DNA of 64,000 bases, taken from positions 233,361 through 297,360 of the forward strand of contig JAJEKV010000342.1 of assembly GCA_021234155.1 (NCBI GenBank). The letters run 5' to 3'. Source of the DNA: Isoetes taiwanensis. Its lineage: Eukaryota > Streptophyta > Lycopodiopsida > Isoetales > Isoetaceae. The position numbers and the translations under genes were made by a program. Shown here piece by piece: positions 36,061-48,800 of the stretch. Positions within the stretch are counted from its first letter, which is position 1, and each line of letters begins with the position of its first letter. The notes under the pieces are model-generated. The model was not told the origin of the DNA. It saw only the letters and a list, made by a program, of their open reading frames with translations, and did not search any database.

Positions 36061-38175
36061 CAGATCCAAGTTTAGAGCCTACACCGCCATCAATGTAGAT
36101 ATAAACCTTGCCTTTAATTATTTTATAGATTCGGTCGGTGGAATTCGGATGCTCTTCTCCAAATTCTACTTTACTTGATCATCAGACACCCTCTACAACA
36201 GGCAATGTTCAAGGTTTTGCAATCAATGCAGGGGTGAGAATATAACCTTCCAAGGTGTAGAGTTTCAATATGACCAACATGAGTGGGAACATGGATTTGG
36301 CCTCCATATATGACAGTTCAAGAAATTGGGGCGTGGAGAATTTAAACTGCTAAGATCATAAGCCAACCCGGACCCGAGGGTCTTCCAGAGTTATATAGAA
36401 CCATGCGCTAAATGAGAGAGTATTTAGCTTACCATGGAACCCGGTTGCCGGTGATAACCGAAGGTGCTAGAATACTGCCCAGGGAAGTCTTTGAATCGCC
36501 AAGAACGAAGGGGCAAGGCGGGCCAATTAGATGAGAAGCTTAAACCTAAACCCTCAAAACCGTAGAACGCCACGGGCCTGGGGCCTAGACCTCAAAAAAA
36601 AAAAAATTCGACCCGCGCATGTGGCTCTAAAGTTTTTGTAGATCTATTTTTAACGCCGCCCTAACCAAGCGTGCAACCCTCCTTTGCAATTCTAGGCTAT
36701 CCACGTAGCATCTCCACCTCATCAAAGTCCGGAAGTGGCATAATATTCACCATTAGATTTTCATTTATGCAAATCTAAGGCTAGGGAAATTAGAAAAGAA
36801 CCTAAAATTTCAACGGAGATACGAGCGATGTCGAGAGAGCATGCGTGCCTCGTGCCTCACCCGGGATCTTCTACTTCCGTTTATTCAGTCTTATTTCCTT
36901 GTTTATAGGGCAACCGTTTGAGTTTCTTCTTGATCATATTCTTCGATCTTCTCCCCCGAAATCACCCATGTTCCGGGGCCCCTTGCCGCTTGTCACCAAA
37001 TCTGCAATCACTGGAACATACAATCCAAGCATGAAAACGCATTTGTTTTTTTCAAAGAACATCCTGAAGAAGTTATTTTCCCAATTCTCTATTTTAATCT
37101 CCAAGAAGCCGCTCTATCATCGGTTACCAAAGCAAGGAGAAGCATTTATGAAGGTCCAATCCTCCGTGTAAGATTTTGGTTTTAGTGAGTATTCATTGTC
37201 CTGTTGTCTCCCCGCTTGTTCATCATCACGTCTTGAGTTTTTTTGATATGGGATCACCCACATTCATTATGTACGAAATGCCGAAGTTGGTCATTCTCAA
37301 GCTTTTGTCTTGTGCCACTAAAAATGTTTCGTGTGGGTTGATCTGCCTCCAAACATATATTTATGGTCTTAGTGGTGAAAGAGATTTAGCTACATTTTTG
37401 TGCTTGTCTCTGTCTTTAAAAGATCTTGAATAACATATCATGACATGACATATAGCGAAGGTTCCATGTCTGTTTTCCACCATATTGTTCCAACCAGATA
37501 TAAGAGTTCTGTCAGAGACATAGATACAAAATATCTATTCAAGCGGGAACTCGTGCTGGATATAAGACAGGCTTCATCCTGTAATGGTATATGGACAATT
37601 CGTCAAACCTTTCTCATGCATACTTTTATATATTTTTAAGTCTCCAACATGCTTCTGGAGCTATTGCAAGTCCAATTTTCTGACACATTTTCCAGCTCCT
37701 GTGCATTAAGTGCAGACTTCATCCTCTCCCTTAGCATTTTCGTTACCATTTTTGCCCTTGCTTTTCCTTTGTGTTTTCTTTGCCGGATTTTCCACGCATT
37801 TTTCTTTGTGTTGGTGCGCCAGGCTTCGTCCATCATTTAAGGTTCTGCAGCATCAGTCTTCCAAGTAAATTGAGATTGCCTTTTTTTAAGCCATTGTCGA
37901 ATTTGAGTCCTTGGTTTAAGATATACGAAACAGGATGAAATGGCTCTGCCATGGCATTGCATCTTGAATTGGGTTTTTTCTATTCCATGATGTTTTCTGC
38001 CATGTAGAGTAGTTCTGCCAGGGTTGATGGATCCTTTGGGGAACCGCCGATGATGACTCGCCACGCGATGCTCATCTCGTGCTCATACTAACCAAGCCTT
38101 TTAGCAAATCCCAGCTTCTGCTTGCTTCTAATCCAGATCATAAATTCATTCCAGTTCTTATCCACAATGTAAGCC
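36061..38175. other. No gene supported
   Basis: The plus frames at 36845-37171, 37176-37433 and 37649-37840 and the Lys-rich minus frames at 37836-37636 and 38064-37837 show no family motif. The minus frames lie downstream of the Copia fragment at 38.2-38.5 kb and might belong to it, but do not read as integrase. Confidence 0.35.
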
Positions 38176-38179
38176 TATT

Positions 38180-38560
38180 TGTGAGTCCTTGATAATTGTG
38201 GAGAATACAGACTCTTCAAACTAGACTTCTCCAATATGGCCATACCTAGCATGCCATAACCTTTCTTGAGTGAGATCTTCTTGATACAACTCCAAGCATT
38301 ATGATGCAACTGAGTTTCAATAGCATACAGGCCTGCTGCATTCATGTGTTCTGTTAGTCAAACTTCAAACTTGCTGGCTGGAATAAGATCAAAAGGATGG
38401 ATTGTGCAACATGTCTGTCCTTGACGAAGATAATTGGCTTGCCTTCCCTATAGAATTTGGACACTAATAATAGATTTGTCTGCAAGTCTGAACGTAATGA
38501 ACATCTTTGACCAACAATCTTTTGCAGCAGACATGATTTCAATATTCATTGCATCACATC
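38180..38560 (-). mobile_element. Copia fragment: protease end and GAG-pre-integrase
   Basis: On the minus strand, a frame at 38542-38354 has TNLLLVSKFYREGKPIIFVK, the NLLSVSKL.D.G..V.F.K segment that ends the Copia protease region. Then GLYAIETQLHHNA and, one frame over, LTQERLWHARYGHIGE (about 38275-38225), the LWH.R.GH motif of the GAG-pre-integrase domain. A stop follows directly. No integrase, RT or LTR was seen beside it. It is a separate insertion from the 20.7-23.9 kb element. Confidence 0.75.
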
Positions 38561-41350
38561 TCTTTCATAACCATGTTGTAGCTTACATATTATGTGTATT
38601 GTGGTTCACTCTCGGACTCAGCCTTGGTGTTGGCGTGGGTTTGGGGCTTTCAAAGGGAGGCATTTTGAAGCCCATTCATATCTATATCATTCTTCATCCA
38701 TGTTGTGCTTTTGGGTGTAAGAATATTGCCTTAAAAACAAGCAGGGCCAGAGTTGAGTCTGTTATGGAGTGTGATAAGTTAGCCCATCATCACAAAAGGT
38801 ATAACTTGCAATCTATTGCATTGTGCTGCAGGCTTCTAATCATCCTGCCTTACACCTTTTTATATTAGGGCCAGGCTGTCTATTTAATATGGTGCATATT
38901 CTCTCCGTATTAAAGATTTCTTCCTTAGTGCCAGGTTGGTCTGGTTTATTAGCATAGCCAGTTTATTAGCATGGCATCAGGATGAATATATTGTTCAAGC
39001 TTCCACTTGGCTTCTACAGGAAAAGTTGACTTATTAGGCAAGACTTCATTTTCTTTTTTATGACGTACAGAGTTCCTGCCTGTTTAGCGGTTATCATTCT
39101 TCTTTTCAGTAGGCTTCATTTCCCCTACCTGCCTAGCGGTTATCATTCTTCTCTTCAATAGGCTTTGTTTCTTCTGTTCCGGCTAAATCTAACACCATCT
39201 TGCAAAAGTCTAGATTGAAGAATCAATAGGCCCTGTTCTGTTTCACTGTGCGATGTGCCCTATTCTATTCCCTATTACATTACCTATTTTCCAGGATTTG
39301 TATTCACATCTCATGTAACTCTTTCTGAACCACAACTAGTAATTTCAATTTTTTTCCTCTACATGCAAAGAAAGAAGAAGTCCGTTCAATCTGCTCCATG
39401 TCGTTGTAATGTATGCGCATGTCCGACCAACTCGCATAACTCCAGCTTTCCCCTTTGCAAATGTACCTTCATTCTTTTTCAGCCCATGTTTGATGTAGCA
39501 ATGGCAATTTGCTTGCACATGAACTTGGCAATCATCCCATTTCTTGCGGTATACCAAGGTATGGCTCTCGTTTTTGTTTTCGCTTTTCGTGCGGTTTAAT
39601 CGATCCGTTAAAATGCAAGGCCTTCGCTTGAGTGGCATTTGGAACTAAAGAGCACAGCCCCATCTCCTGCAAGAATAGGACTAATGACTTGATGTAAGCC
39701 CCTCAGCTTCCTACTTTTTGCTCTTCTGACGTGGCGGAAGTGGCCTATTCCCCAATCAGCTTGTGCCCGCTTTTTTGCAAAAGATGCTTTACACAAAGTT
39801 TGCTAAATTTCAGAGTCCAGTTATTCACAAAGCCTTCTTAAATTTCATAGAGTCCAGCTTATTCACTATGAATGCTTCCGTTTTTGCATTGCCTTTAGGT
39901 TATGTATGCCATATTCACACTATTTAGATCTCCACTTAAAAATGCTTGGATGGGTACCATGGTCTTTATCTTCACAGACGTTGTTTGTTGACCTATTGGT
40001 AGTTGGAGCCACTTTATAGGCCTATCCGAGTTTGAGCCAATTCCTTGGTGATTTTTGCACCATTCATTTATGTTCTTAGCGGAAATAGCAATGTCAGAGC
40101 TCTAACCCATGCTTGGGATGCATTTGCAATCTGCTATTCCAATTATAATGACCAACACTGTACTTTTTAGTTGGAAAAGAATTCATTCCCATCTTTAAGT
40201 GTATATCCATCTTTGCATTTTTCGAGCTTAACAATGTAAAAGCTTGATGCATAAGTTCTTTGCGTACTTTTGATGCATAAGTTTGTGCAAATTTTCATGT
40301 TGCAATCTCAATTGATGCTTTTGTCAACTCTAGGAGTACTCTTCATGAATAATTAGCTCAATTAGCTCATTTATGGGAAATGTATTTTGTACCAAATGAC
40401 CAATTTTTGGACGAGCATTTCTTCAACCAAACATGCAAATAAATGCCTTTATGATCATGTTGTGGAAGTTTGTTGCTAAGACAGATGCCATTGCAATTCA
40501 CATTTTCATAGAGAGTTCTCAACTTACAACCAACTGCAAAATCCTTCCTATGCCACACATATGGTTGGCAAATGCAGGTGCTAAAGTACATTAAACCTTG
40601 TATGGGCGCACTACATGAAACAAACTCCAACATAGATACACACTATACATAATACACCAATACACATAATAAATCTGATTACATGCCGAGCATTGCCCCA
40701 ATAAGGTTGGGCACTTTAATAACCTCGATAACGTTGGGCACTCCCCCAAATGCATCCTTCTTCAGTTTATGCCTTGGAAATACCTTGAAGAAGTTCTTGC
40801 GGCTGAAGCTCATCCATGGATAACATTTATCTAAGCTTAGTGAAGGACTTGTACTTACAAAAATATCAAATAATATATGCAAGTTTTTGAACTAAGGAAA
40901 AGTCCAGCAATGTTGGGCAGGTTTTTCTAATGTTGTTTATTTTCCTAATGTTGTTTACAAACAAGTTTTTGTCTTGCCTTTGTCACTTGCGTTGATCTTT
41001 CTTTGTCCCTTGACTTTAATTTTCACCTTAGAACAATTGTGTTTACTTAATTGGAGAATTAGCTGGCAGCCTATCACCTATGTTCGTAAACTAGAGCTGG
41101 ATAATAGTCATCTATAGATCCTTAAATTACATACGATATCATCAATATGTGTTCTAACCATTTACACACAACCTAAACTTAATTGCACCATTGGCTTCCC
41201 TTACCACCATGGTTTCCATGAGATCAATAGCCATTTTTAATGTTTATTATATACTAATGTATTCGAATTTTGCAGTTTGCCAAATATGCATGACTTGGTT
41301 CACATACTAAACTTATATGGTATAGCAATCACAATATACTCGATAATAAT
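38561..41350. other. No gene supported; short tandem duplications
   Basis: A unit of about 49 bp containing TAGCGGTTATCATTCTTCT is duplicated at about 39076-39175. AAATTTCA.AGAGTCCAG.TTATTCAC is duplicated at about 39806-39875. ORFs at 39255-39599, 40367-40633 and 40679-40882 have no motifs. Confidence 0.45.
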
Positions 41351-41352
41351 GC

Positions 41353-41505
41353 GCACTAGACCAACTTCTAAGAAGTATATAGACCAAACGAGAAACTTAA
41401 GCAAAGCATTTACCAACACAAATATCATAGTATATCGTGTAGACCAACTATGAAGAATAGGCCAAACGAGAAACTTAAGGAGCAAGATTTACCAATACAA
41501 AACAA
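41353..41505. repeat. Direct repeat of about 70 bp, two copies
   Basis: TAGACCAACT...GAAG.ATA...CCAAACGAGAAACTTAAG...ATTTACCAA.ACAAA occurs at about 41355-41423 and 41438-41505 in the same orientation, with moderate divergence. Confidence 0.7.
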
Positions 41506-42440
41506 ATCCAAATAAGAACATGCCCCCCAGACATTTGCCAATACAAACCATTTGACGACTATTTTGAGATCGAGATATTTCATACCACAACCTCCCAAAT
41601 GGAAGCACATACAAATTTGCGTTGCTTGACTAGAACTATGTGAATAGTTTGTTTTGTTATCTCTTGCTTTTAAGCAATGATTTTGAGATATCCTGATCTT
41701 ATAAATGTGCAGCAGGTGCCATCAAGCTTGAACATAAATTTTCATATCAGAATTTTGTCACTAAATTTGTCAACATGTAATTAGTTTATATTATTCTTCA
41801 TTGCAATGCCAGTATCCACTACAATTATATAAAGATGTGAAGCTTTAAGAATAGAATAGAATAGAATAGATGCACTTTCACAAAAGCACTTTATCTTAGC
41901 CCTTTATAGTTTTTAGCTTGATCTTGCTCGACCACAACCCCTGGCGTGCCTTTTTGCTAGTTTTTTTTAGCACGTTTACACAAACACAAGTTGACACTTT
42001 GAAGCAATTTTAGAGTGTCCACGTTGACGCCAAGTGGGATTTTTTTGCAAGTGGATGCTATTCCAACCGTTTGATTCCATCTACGGTGAAGAAACTACAT
42101 GGAAATTCCAGCGTGTTCAGGGGCGCTGGCATTAGAGAGAACGAGAATTCGTATTGGCTTGTTCCCATCTCTATTTTTGCTGCAATTTTTTCCCTTTAGG
42201 CCTGCCGGCTGCCTCTGCCGGAATCCACAAAGAGGTCGCTGGAGGTCATTTGAATCTACACAAGAGAGGTCGCTTGCGCTAGAGGAGTACCTCTTTATTT
42301 TTTTCTCAAACCCAAAAAACATCTCCACCAAAGCAGAAAGCGATTGTGCAATGTGGCGCCAGCAATGAAGAACGTCTAGTAGGTAAAATTCGCAGGTGAT
42401 ACGTTTGCAATCTAATTACTCGTGGGGATGACCAAATTTT
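41506..42440. other. No gene seen; (GAATA)n and upstream region of PPR gene
   Basis: A short (GAATA)4 tract lies at about 41849-41869. From 42100 to 42440 is the presumed 5' flank or 5' UTR of the PPR gene; a GGTAAGTATG donor-like site at 42465-42474 lies just upstream of its first ATG. No TATA element was confidently placed. Confidence 0.4.
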
Positions 42441-42501
42441 CAGCTTGAGAAGAAACCCCAAGTATGGTAAGTATGCTAAATTTTTTTCAACACTCTGTGA
42501 A

Positions 42502-44872
42502 ATGATGAATTATGGCTTTCCTAGTTGGATGCCACCTCTAATCCCGTCCTTGAAACCGTCCATTAAGAAAAGCAAAGATACATCCAGGCTCTGTTCATTA
42601 AGCAATATTGCATCTGTACAACTAGGTCAAGAATTGGATCTAGCACCACAAAATAGACCGTTTATTGAGTCTGATTCTGCCTCATTGGTCTTTCTTCTGA
42701 AGAAATACGGATATCAGAATGACCTTGCAAAGGGAAAATTCATTCATGCTTGGATTGCTAATTATAGGCATGAAGAAGATAAACTAGTTGGCAATTGTCT
42801 TATAGAGATGTATCTTAATTGTGGAAACATGGAGGATGCCATATTTATATTTGAAAGGATGAAGACGCGGAATTCATTTATATGGAGTACCATTATTAGG
42901 GCATACACTTGGAACAGGCAGGGAGAGAGGGCTCTTCAGACATTTTTCCAGATGAAAGATGAGGGAGCAATGCCAGATAAGTATACTTTCTGTGCAATTT
43001 TGGATGCATGTTCTAGTCCAGAGGATATTGAAATGGGAAGATATTTACACTGCCTCATTGTGAAGAAGGGGCTGGACAATAATCTTGTTGTTGGAACTAC
43101 ACTTGTAAAGATGTATGGAAAGTGCAAAAGCATTGCGGAGGCTCAAGGGATATTTGATAGCATGCCTCATAGAAATACTATAACATGGAGTTCTCTAATT
43201 GATGCATCAGGCTCTCCAATTATTTATGCAAATGCTTATGGAAAGAGTCATCCCAAGCCGAGTAACATTCATAAGTGTACTTGAAGCTTGCGAATTGCTG
43301 GCGTGCCGATCAAAGACTAAATGGGTGCATGCATGTGGTAATATCCATGGACATGCATCACATGTAGTTATAGCAACAGTTCTCATAAACGCATACAGCA
43401 ATTGTGCATGTTTGTATGATGCATGGTTTATCTTTGTTAGAATAGTAAAACAGGATGTACTTTCCTGGACATCAATTATTGCAACATATGCTCATTACAA
43501 TTACAATAAAGAAGCTCTCCATCTTTTTAATGAAATGCAGCTATCGCATGTCACTCCATACAAATATACATTTGTAAATGTACTTGATGCCTGTTCTAAT
43601 TTATCATCCCTGCCAGATGGCAAGCACATACACTCTTGTAGTATATGTAATAACCTAGTATCCAACTCTGTTATTGGGACAGCCCTTATAATTATGTATA
43701 GTAATTGTAGAAGTTTGGGAGATGCATTTAGGACATTTCAACAAATGCCTCAACAAGATATATCCATCTGGACAGCCATAATTACAGCACATTGTCAAGG
43801 TGGCTATGAAAAGGAAGCTATTTTGCTTTTTGAGGAACTGCAAGTGGAAAAGCTGGTCCCAAATAATATTACCTTTCTCAGTCTTTTTGAAGCATGCTCA
43901 AGTTTAGCAGAGGGGAAGAGGTTGCATGGAAACATTCTACGTCTTGGCTTGGAGTTAGATATTACGGTAGCCACTGCCATAGTAAACATGTATGGGGAGT
44001 ATGGTTGTATGGAGGATGCAGAAACAACATTTTCCAAGTTACCCGACTCTGACATGATTTTGTTGAATGCGACTATTGCAATGTATACCAAGTGTATGAA
44101 CCTAGAGAATGCTGAGGCCTTGTTTGATGATATGCCCTACAGAGATATGGTTCCTTGGAATACCATGGTTGCGGCATGTGCTGATAATAACAACTGGCCA
44201 AAAGCATCAAAGTTTTGCCAACAAATGCAAAGGGAAGGTATGGCACCAAATAAGATTACTTTTATTAGCATTCTTGATGTTCTGCGTAATGTAGGACCCA
44301 TCTCAGCGGGAAAGCATATCCATGCCCTCATGGTAGCCCATGGATTTGAATCAGATGTTCCCCTTGCAAGTGCACTTATCAACATGTACGCCAATTGTGG
44401 TAGTTTATCTCATGTTCAAGCAATATTCGACAGGTTCATCAAGCGGGACATTTCTTTGTGGAATGCCATATTTAAAGCATACAGTCAGAATGGTTATGAT
44501 AAGGAAGCCATCGAGCTTTTTCAGCAAATGGAAATCTTGCAAGATGAGAAGACCTTCATACAAGTTTTCTCTTCGTGCAGTCATGCAGGTTGGCTTGACG
44601 AGAGCTGTCATTTGTTCGCCATGATGTGTATCGATCACGGTATTGTTCCCATTGTGGAACATTACACTTGCATAGTTGACAACTTTGGTCGGGTTGGATG
44701 GCTTGATCAAGTTGACGATATAGTAAATAGCATGCCTGTTCAATCATCCATCACATTGTGGTCTGCTTTTCTCAATTCTTGTGCAATTTATGGTGATGCA
44801 GCAGGAGGAATCGTTGCGGTTAAGCATATATGTGAAATGACAGCATATTATACCTCAGCAACAGATATTTAA
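42502..44872 (+). pseudogene. PLS-type pentatricopeptide repeat protein, broken by internal deletion
   Basis: PPR proteins of this class act in chloroplasts or mitochondria, binding RNA for editing, splicing or stability. Open frame A runs from the ATG at 42502 to 43284 and frame B is in register from about 43202 to 44872. Together they hold some 18-20 P, L and S motifs, with typical pieces such as GNCLIEMYLNCGNMEDA, ILDACSSPEDIEMGR, DVLSWTSIIATYAHYN and GTALIIMYSNC. The C-terminus has HYTCIVDNFGRVGWLDQ and MPVQSSITLWSAFLNSCAI, the start of an E domain, then stops early with no E+ or DYW part. At 43200/43202 WSSLI is joined to MHQALQLF: the roughly nine residues expected between them are gone and the frame shifts. 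An intron cannot explain missing sequence. Very few other lesions are seen, so the break looks young. The N-terminal 60 residues are Ser/Lys-rich, compatible with a transit peptide. Confidence 0.85.
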
Positions 44873-46640
44873 ATCTACTCTAGATCAAGACATTGCTTGT
44901 GCCTTGTGCTCCAACAGTGTGTAGTGCTGCCCAATGATGTTTCAGTAACTGGCACTATCTCTCTGGCACCTCTTCTGCACGTGTTGAAGCAGCCCTGCTG
45001 AATGAGCAGCAGGTTTGTACTCACCATAGAGAATGCCATGTACTAGACATTCCTAGCACCGAAACTAGGATGGGAACAATATTATGGCCCTTTTCTTCTG
45101 CAATTTTAAATATTGGGTTGCATGTTTTCAGGCCTGAGAGAACGGCCCGTCGCTCGAGGACAATTCACCTTAAATCTGATAATTCAGCTGATCTTTACAC
45201 AATTATGATTGAGATAGCAATGTTTCCGACCTATATTCTTGATGGTCCTCATTGCTAGCAAGAGCAGAATAAAAGAAGTTCAAGTCGAAAAGTTTAATAT
45301 AATGAGTATGTGTTGTAAATAGTTATGAAACGTTTGGCTTGAGTCATGGCAAGTTGATGGCAAACATGGTACAAATTAAGGCACTGAGGTCTAAGATGAG
45401 ATATTTGGGGGCTCATGTTTTTCCTTCACAGCCATGCGATGATGGACATGAAATTTAGGAGCACTGGATTTTAGCAGTAAAGGTCAAAAATATGTTTGAG
45501 GGGGCCTTCACAAGCTAGTTAGTGTCTTTGTCGAGCAAGAGTTTACAAGAAACACTAGAAGGGGACCATCCATGCAAGGCGTCCTACATCAAAGTGCAGA
45601 AACATTGCTGGCCACATGGATAATCCAGTTTATGTGCTTCCCTTGAATGGGATATTGGGCAGCTGTCATAAGAATTGTGGAATCTCCATCTTATATGTTA
45701 CATTGGAATTCTATACCAAGGTTCAATTGATCGTACTCTTCTACATGGGCGTGCCAATGTGGATCATGTAGGGGCTGCTGGAGCCTTTGCTAAAGCTGCA
45801 AAACGGTCCTCTTTTCTAATTTATTTGGTCCCACTTGTCTCGCCTTCATCGAGTGAGACGTAGGAGCTTTTTGAAGCACGTCACACATATAGTTTCCCCC
45901 CCCCCCCCCCACCCCAACCAGTTGTTTAGATTCAACAATACGGAGCAGTTTACCAGTTGCACAATCATTTTCCAGTTCCACAATTGCGACATCATTGGCA
46001 GGTCAGACACATGCAACAATAGACATATGGAGATGATGAAGACCTTAGATCCTTCTATTGGTGTACTAGCATCTCCCATTTGGTTCATTTTATGCATTCA
46101 CATATACCACAAGCTGCCAAAATTCTCTTGAGTGGTTGTGGAAATGTGGGTCTGTATCTTCTCCTCTGGATTTACTGTTTTTTGACGACTAATAAGGAAA
46201 TGAATTTTAAGATAAAGCCTAGAATGATCACATTCTTTATTCACCTGATCACATTTGCTTAAAAAGTTGAACTGATACAATCATATTTGTTTATATTGCC
46301 AAGGTTAAAATGTCAGTTCTTTGTAAAGTTCCTAGAAATGTTTTAATTGGAAGACAAATTCCAGTTTTGAAATTGTAAAGAGTTGTATAAAAATATGAAG
46401 TTAAAAGCAAGCACATATGTTGAATTAGGAAGTGAATGTAAAACTCATTATTACTACATGCTTATTTCTGCTTGTCGCTGAAGTTGGTTCATTGATCAAA
46501 ATTCCTATGCTTATAGGGCTGTTGCTTGGAAGGAAAGAGTAGTCATCGAATTTCGTGTTGCAAACATACTCTCTTAAACCCTTTGGGCAGAGCAAGAACC
46601 CTTTGGGCAGAGCAAGATGGTTAATAGCCTGGGAGTTTCT
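44873..46640. other. 3' flank of PPR gene, no further gene
   Basis: A C-homopolymer (about 15 C, 45896-45910) and a 19-20 bp tandem duplication AACCCTTTGGGCAGAGCAAG (about 46577-46616) are present. Frames at 45675-45863 and 45835-46131 have no motifs. Confidence 0.5.
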
Positions 46641-46644
46641 TTTC

Positions 46645-46965
46645 GGGAAAACTACCAAAATACCCCTAGGAGTTTATGTAATTACCAAAATGCCCTTATA
46701 AGTTTCAAAATTACCAAAATGCCCCTGGCTGAAATAAATACACTATATAAAATAAACATACAAACAAATTACCAATTTGCCCCTGCACACCAAACTTAAT
46801 TGCCAAAATACCCCTACACACCGAACTTAATTACCAAATTCCATTACATACCAATTTTGATCAATCTACATCAAACTAATCACCAAAATGCCCTACACAC
46901 CAAACTTAATTACCAAAATACCCCTACATACTAAACTTAATTACCAAAATGCCCTTACATACTTA
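46645..46965. repeat. Minisatellite, unit about 30 bp
   Basis: ATTACCAAAATACCCCTACA with CACCAAACTTA between copies recurs about nine times with substitutions and length changes. The related TTTGCCAATA(T/C)CCCC(A/C)ATA units at 7720 and 13390-13430 have a similar style but are not clearly the same repeat. Confidence 0.8.
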
Positions 46966-48249
46966 TCCTACTCAATCTATATGAAATGCCTCAAGAATAG
47001 AAGTTTAAATTCAACAAAGAGATTGCAGAAGTCACAATCATCATCGAATTGGAGCCCTACAAATTCAAATTTCCCATTATTAACAACTTCAACAACCTAA
47101 ACACACATTCTCGTTACTTGTTTGCTCTTTTCAAAGCAATCTAACCTAAGAAATACCAGATCTTACCTTAGTGAATGCTTCTGAAACTCCTATCCACAAA
47201 CATTCGTAATATTTTGCATTCGTAATAACAGGAATAAATTTCACATGTAAAATCTGAAGCAATTATTTCTTAGCTTAACGGCACAGATGATAACATATTA
47301 TTTTTTTTGTTGGAAAAAAAAGAAGAAAGTGCTCCATTTCTTTCAGTGTACATATATTTCATATGCCCTTCAGATTACCTGAGTGTTTTATTATTTCACA
47401 ACTCCTTACTTGCAAGCATCAGAGATACTTGACATGGTTAGATAGGTAGTCCATATGAATAATCTGATCAAACCACTTGCCTAAAAGTTCTTCATTGCCA
47501 GTTGTAGATCATATGAATAATCAAGGGCCAAGCACTTTGTTTCCTACTTTTTTTGTCATATGTCTCCTATAGGCAACATAGGAATTACTTATTGTTAACC
47601 TTGCCATCTATGGATTATTATTTCTGTATTGCCGGTGTTGGGACATGTAGAATGCAGTGACCTGATCACATCTTTTAAACATTATTTCTACCATTGATTA
47701 GGACAACTTGGCATTCTGGATAGGAGCAAGTATGGGCATATGTTCATCCGAAATATGTGCATATCATTGTCTATCCTCAACAAAGATCAAACATCAGTTA
47801 CGGCCTTTTCCTGTTCCCAGCAGGAAAGGTGCCCCGGCAAAGGAGGATAGCTTTCAAGACTGCTTCATAAGTACTAACATCAAGATGCACGGATCGCACA
47901 ATTTATCTTGGTCGGATGATCATCTATGTTCTCGAAGCCCCGCAGGCAGATCTCGGATGGCCTAAGAGCGACTAAAGTACTTCTATATATGTTCTCAACA
48001 ATTTGGCATTGTAGAAAAGGTACCTCCTGAAAATTCCTTTCGATCAGATCGAGCTCTAACCATTTCGACAAAAAAACTGGTTTCCGATCAGATCGAGCTC
48101 TGATCATATCCTACAATTTATTATGCAAAGTAATCAAACGTGCTTTTGACTAGTTTAACGATTTTTTTTAACGAGGCATGCATGTTTAGGAAGGGTGGAT
48201 CAACAGAGAAACCATGGCCTCACGATTTCTTTTCCCTAGTAAAAATCAA
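46966..48249. other. No gene supported
   Basis: The plus frame at 47708-47965 (85 codons) is not recognised. Tandem-like CGATCAGATCGAGCTCT occurs twice at about 48037 and 48087. Confidence 0.45.
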
Positions 48250-48410
48250 CAGTTAAAAATTGATACTCTAGAAATACTATTTAGTATACGCACCCGAATA
48301 CAATAACAAAATCATAGAAAAACCATATAAAAAGCCGTATAAAACATCAAAAGGCAACCCCCTGTTATTATGCTACATATTCAATCTTTCAATGGTCGTG
48401 AAGGCAGATC
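48250..48410. repeat. Dispersed repeat S, copy 2
   Basis: Matches 10540-10690 through AAATCATAGAAAAACCATA, a variable AAAA..CGTA.AAA stretch, CCCCCTGTTAT.ATGCTA.ATATTC. Same orientation as copy 1. Confidence 0.65.
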
Positions 48411-48479
48411 ATTACGACTCCCGGCAAATGGAAATTAAATGAAATTAAATGATATTGATGAATATGCTGACAAAATGTC

Positions 48480-48800
48480 CAAAACAAACCGACAAAATTC
48501 ACGAAAAAAATGAGATGAAAATTGTGGAGTTTTTTATAAAAGAAAAATATGACCTTTTTGATCGAAACTTCACGATTTTTCGACGAAAAGTGGAATGTTT
48601 TTGTAACTAAAAAACGACGATTTTCATGACGAAAATTTTGACGTTTTTCTTCTTTTTCGATGACTTTCTTATTTTGACGAAAATCGCAAAAACACGACTA
48701 TTGCATTAACATTTTTCTAACACTTTATCATAAAATTCATCGACTAAGCGTCACCAAAAGGGTGGACAATTTTTGTTTTGTGAAGACTTTCGACAATTTT
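48480..48800. repeat. Low-complexity block rich in TGACGAAAA/TTTTCGTC-like words
   Basis: Short words such as TTTTTCGA(C/T)GA, CGACGAAAA, ATGACGAAAATT and TTGACGAAAATCG recur in both orientations over about 250 bp, giving many small imperfect palindromes. No coding frame is present. Confidence 0.55.

Noticed and set aside
37636-38064. Lys-rich minus ORFs as Copia Gag or integrase
   Set aside because: They lie downstream of the pre-integrase motif but contain no HHCC, DDE or zinc-knuckle residues.
42445-42501. Upstream extension of the PPR frame and a TTG start
   Set aside because: The first ATG in frame is at 42502. The extra 19 codons would need a TTG start, which is unlikely in a plant; a spliced upstream exon remains possible.
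43180-43230. An intron joining the two PPR frames
   Set aside because: The junction lacks sequence instead of having extra sequence, so splicing cannot supply the missing residues.
42936-44747. Minus-strand ORFs across the PPR gene
   Set aside because: Shadows of the coding strand with no motifs of their own.
46645-46965. CRISPR-like or regulatory array
   Set aside because: Units vary in length and have no unique spacers; it is a plant minisatellite.
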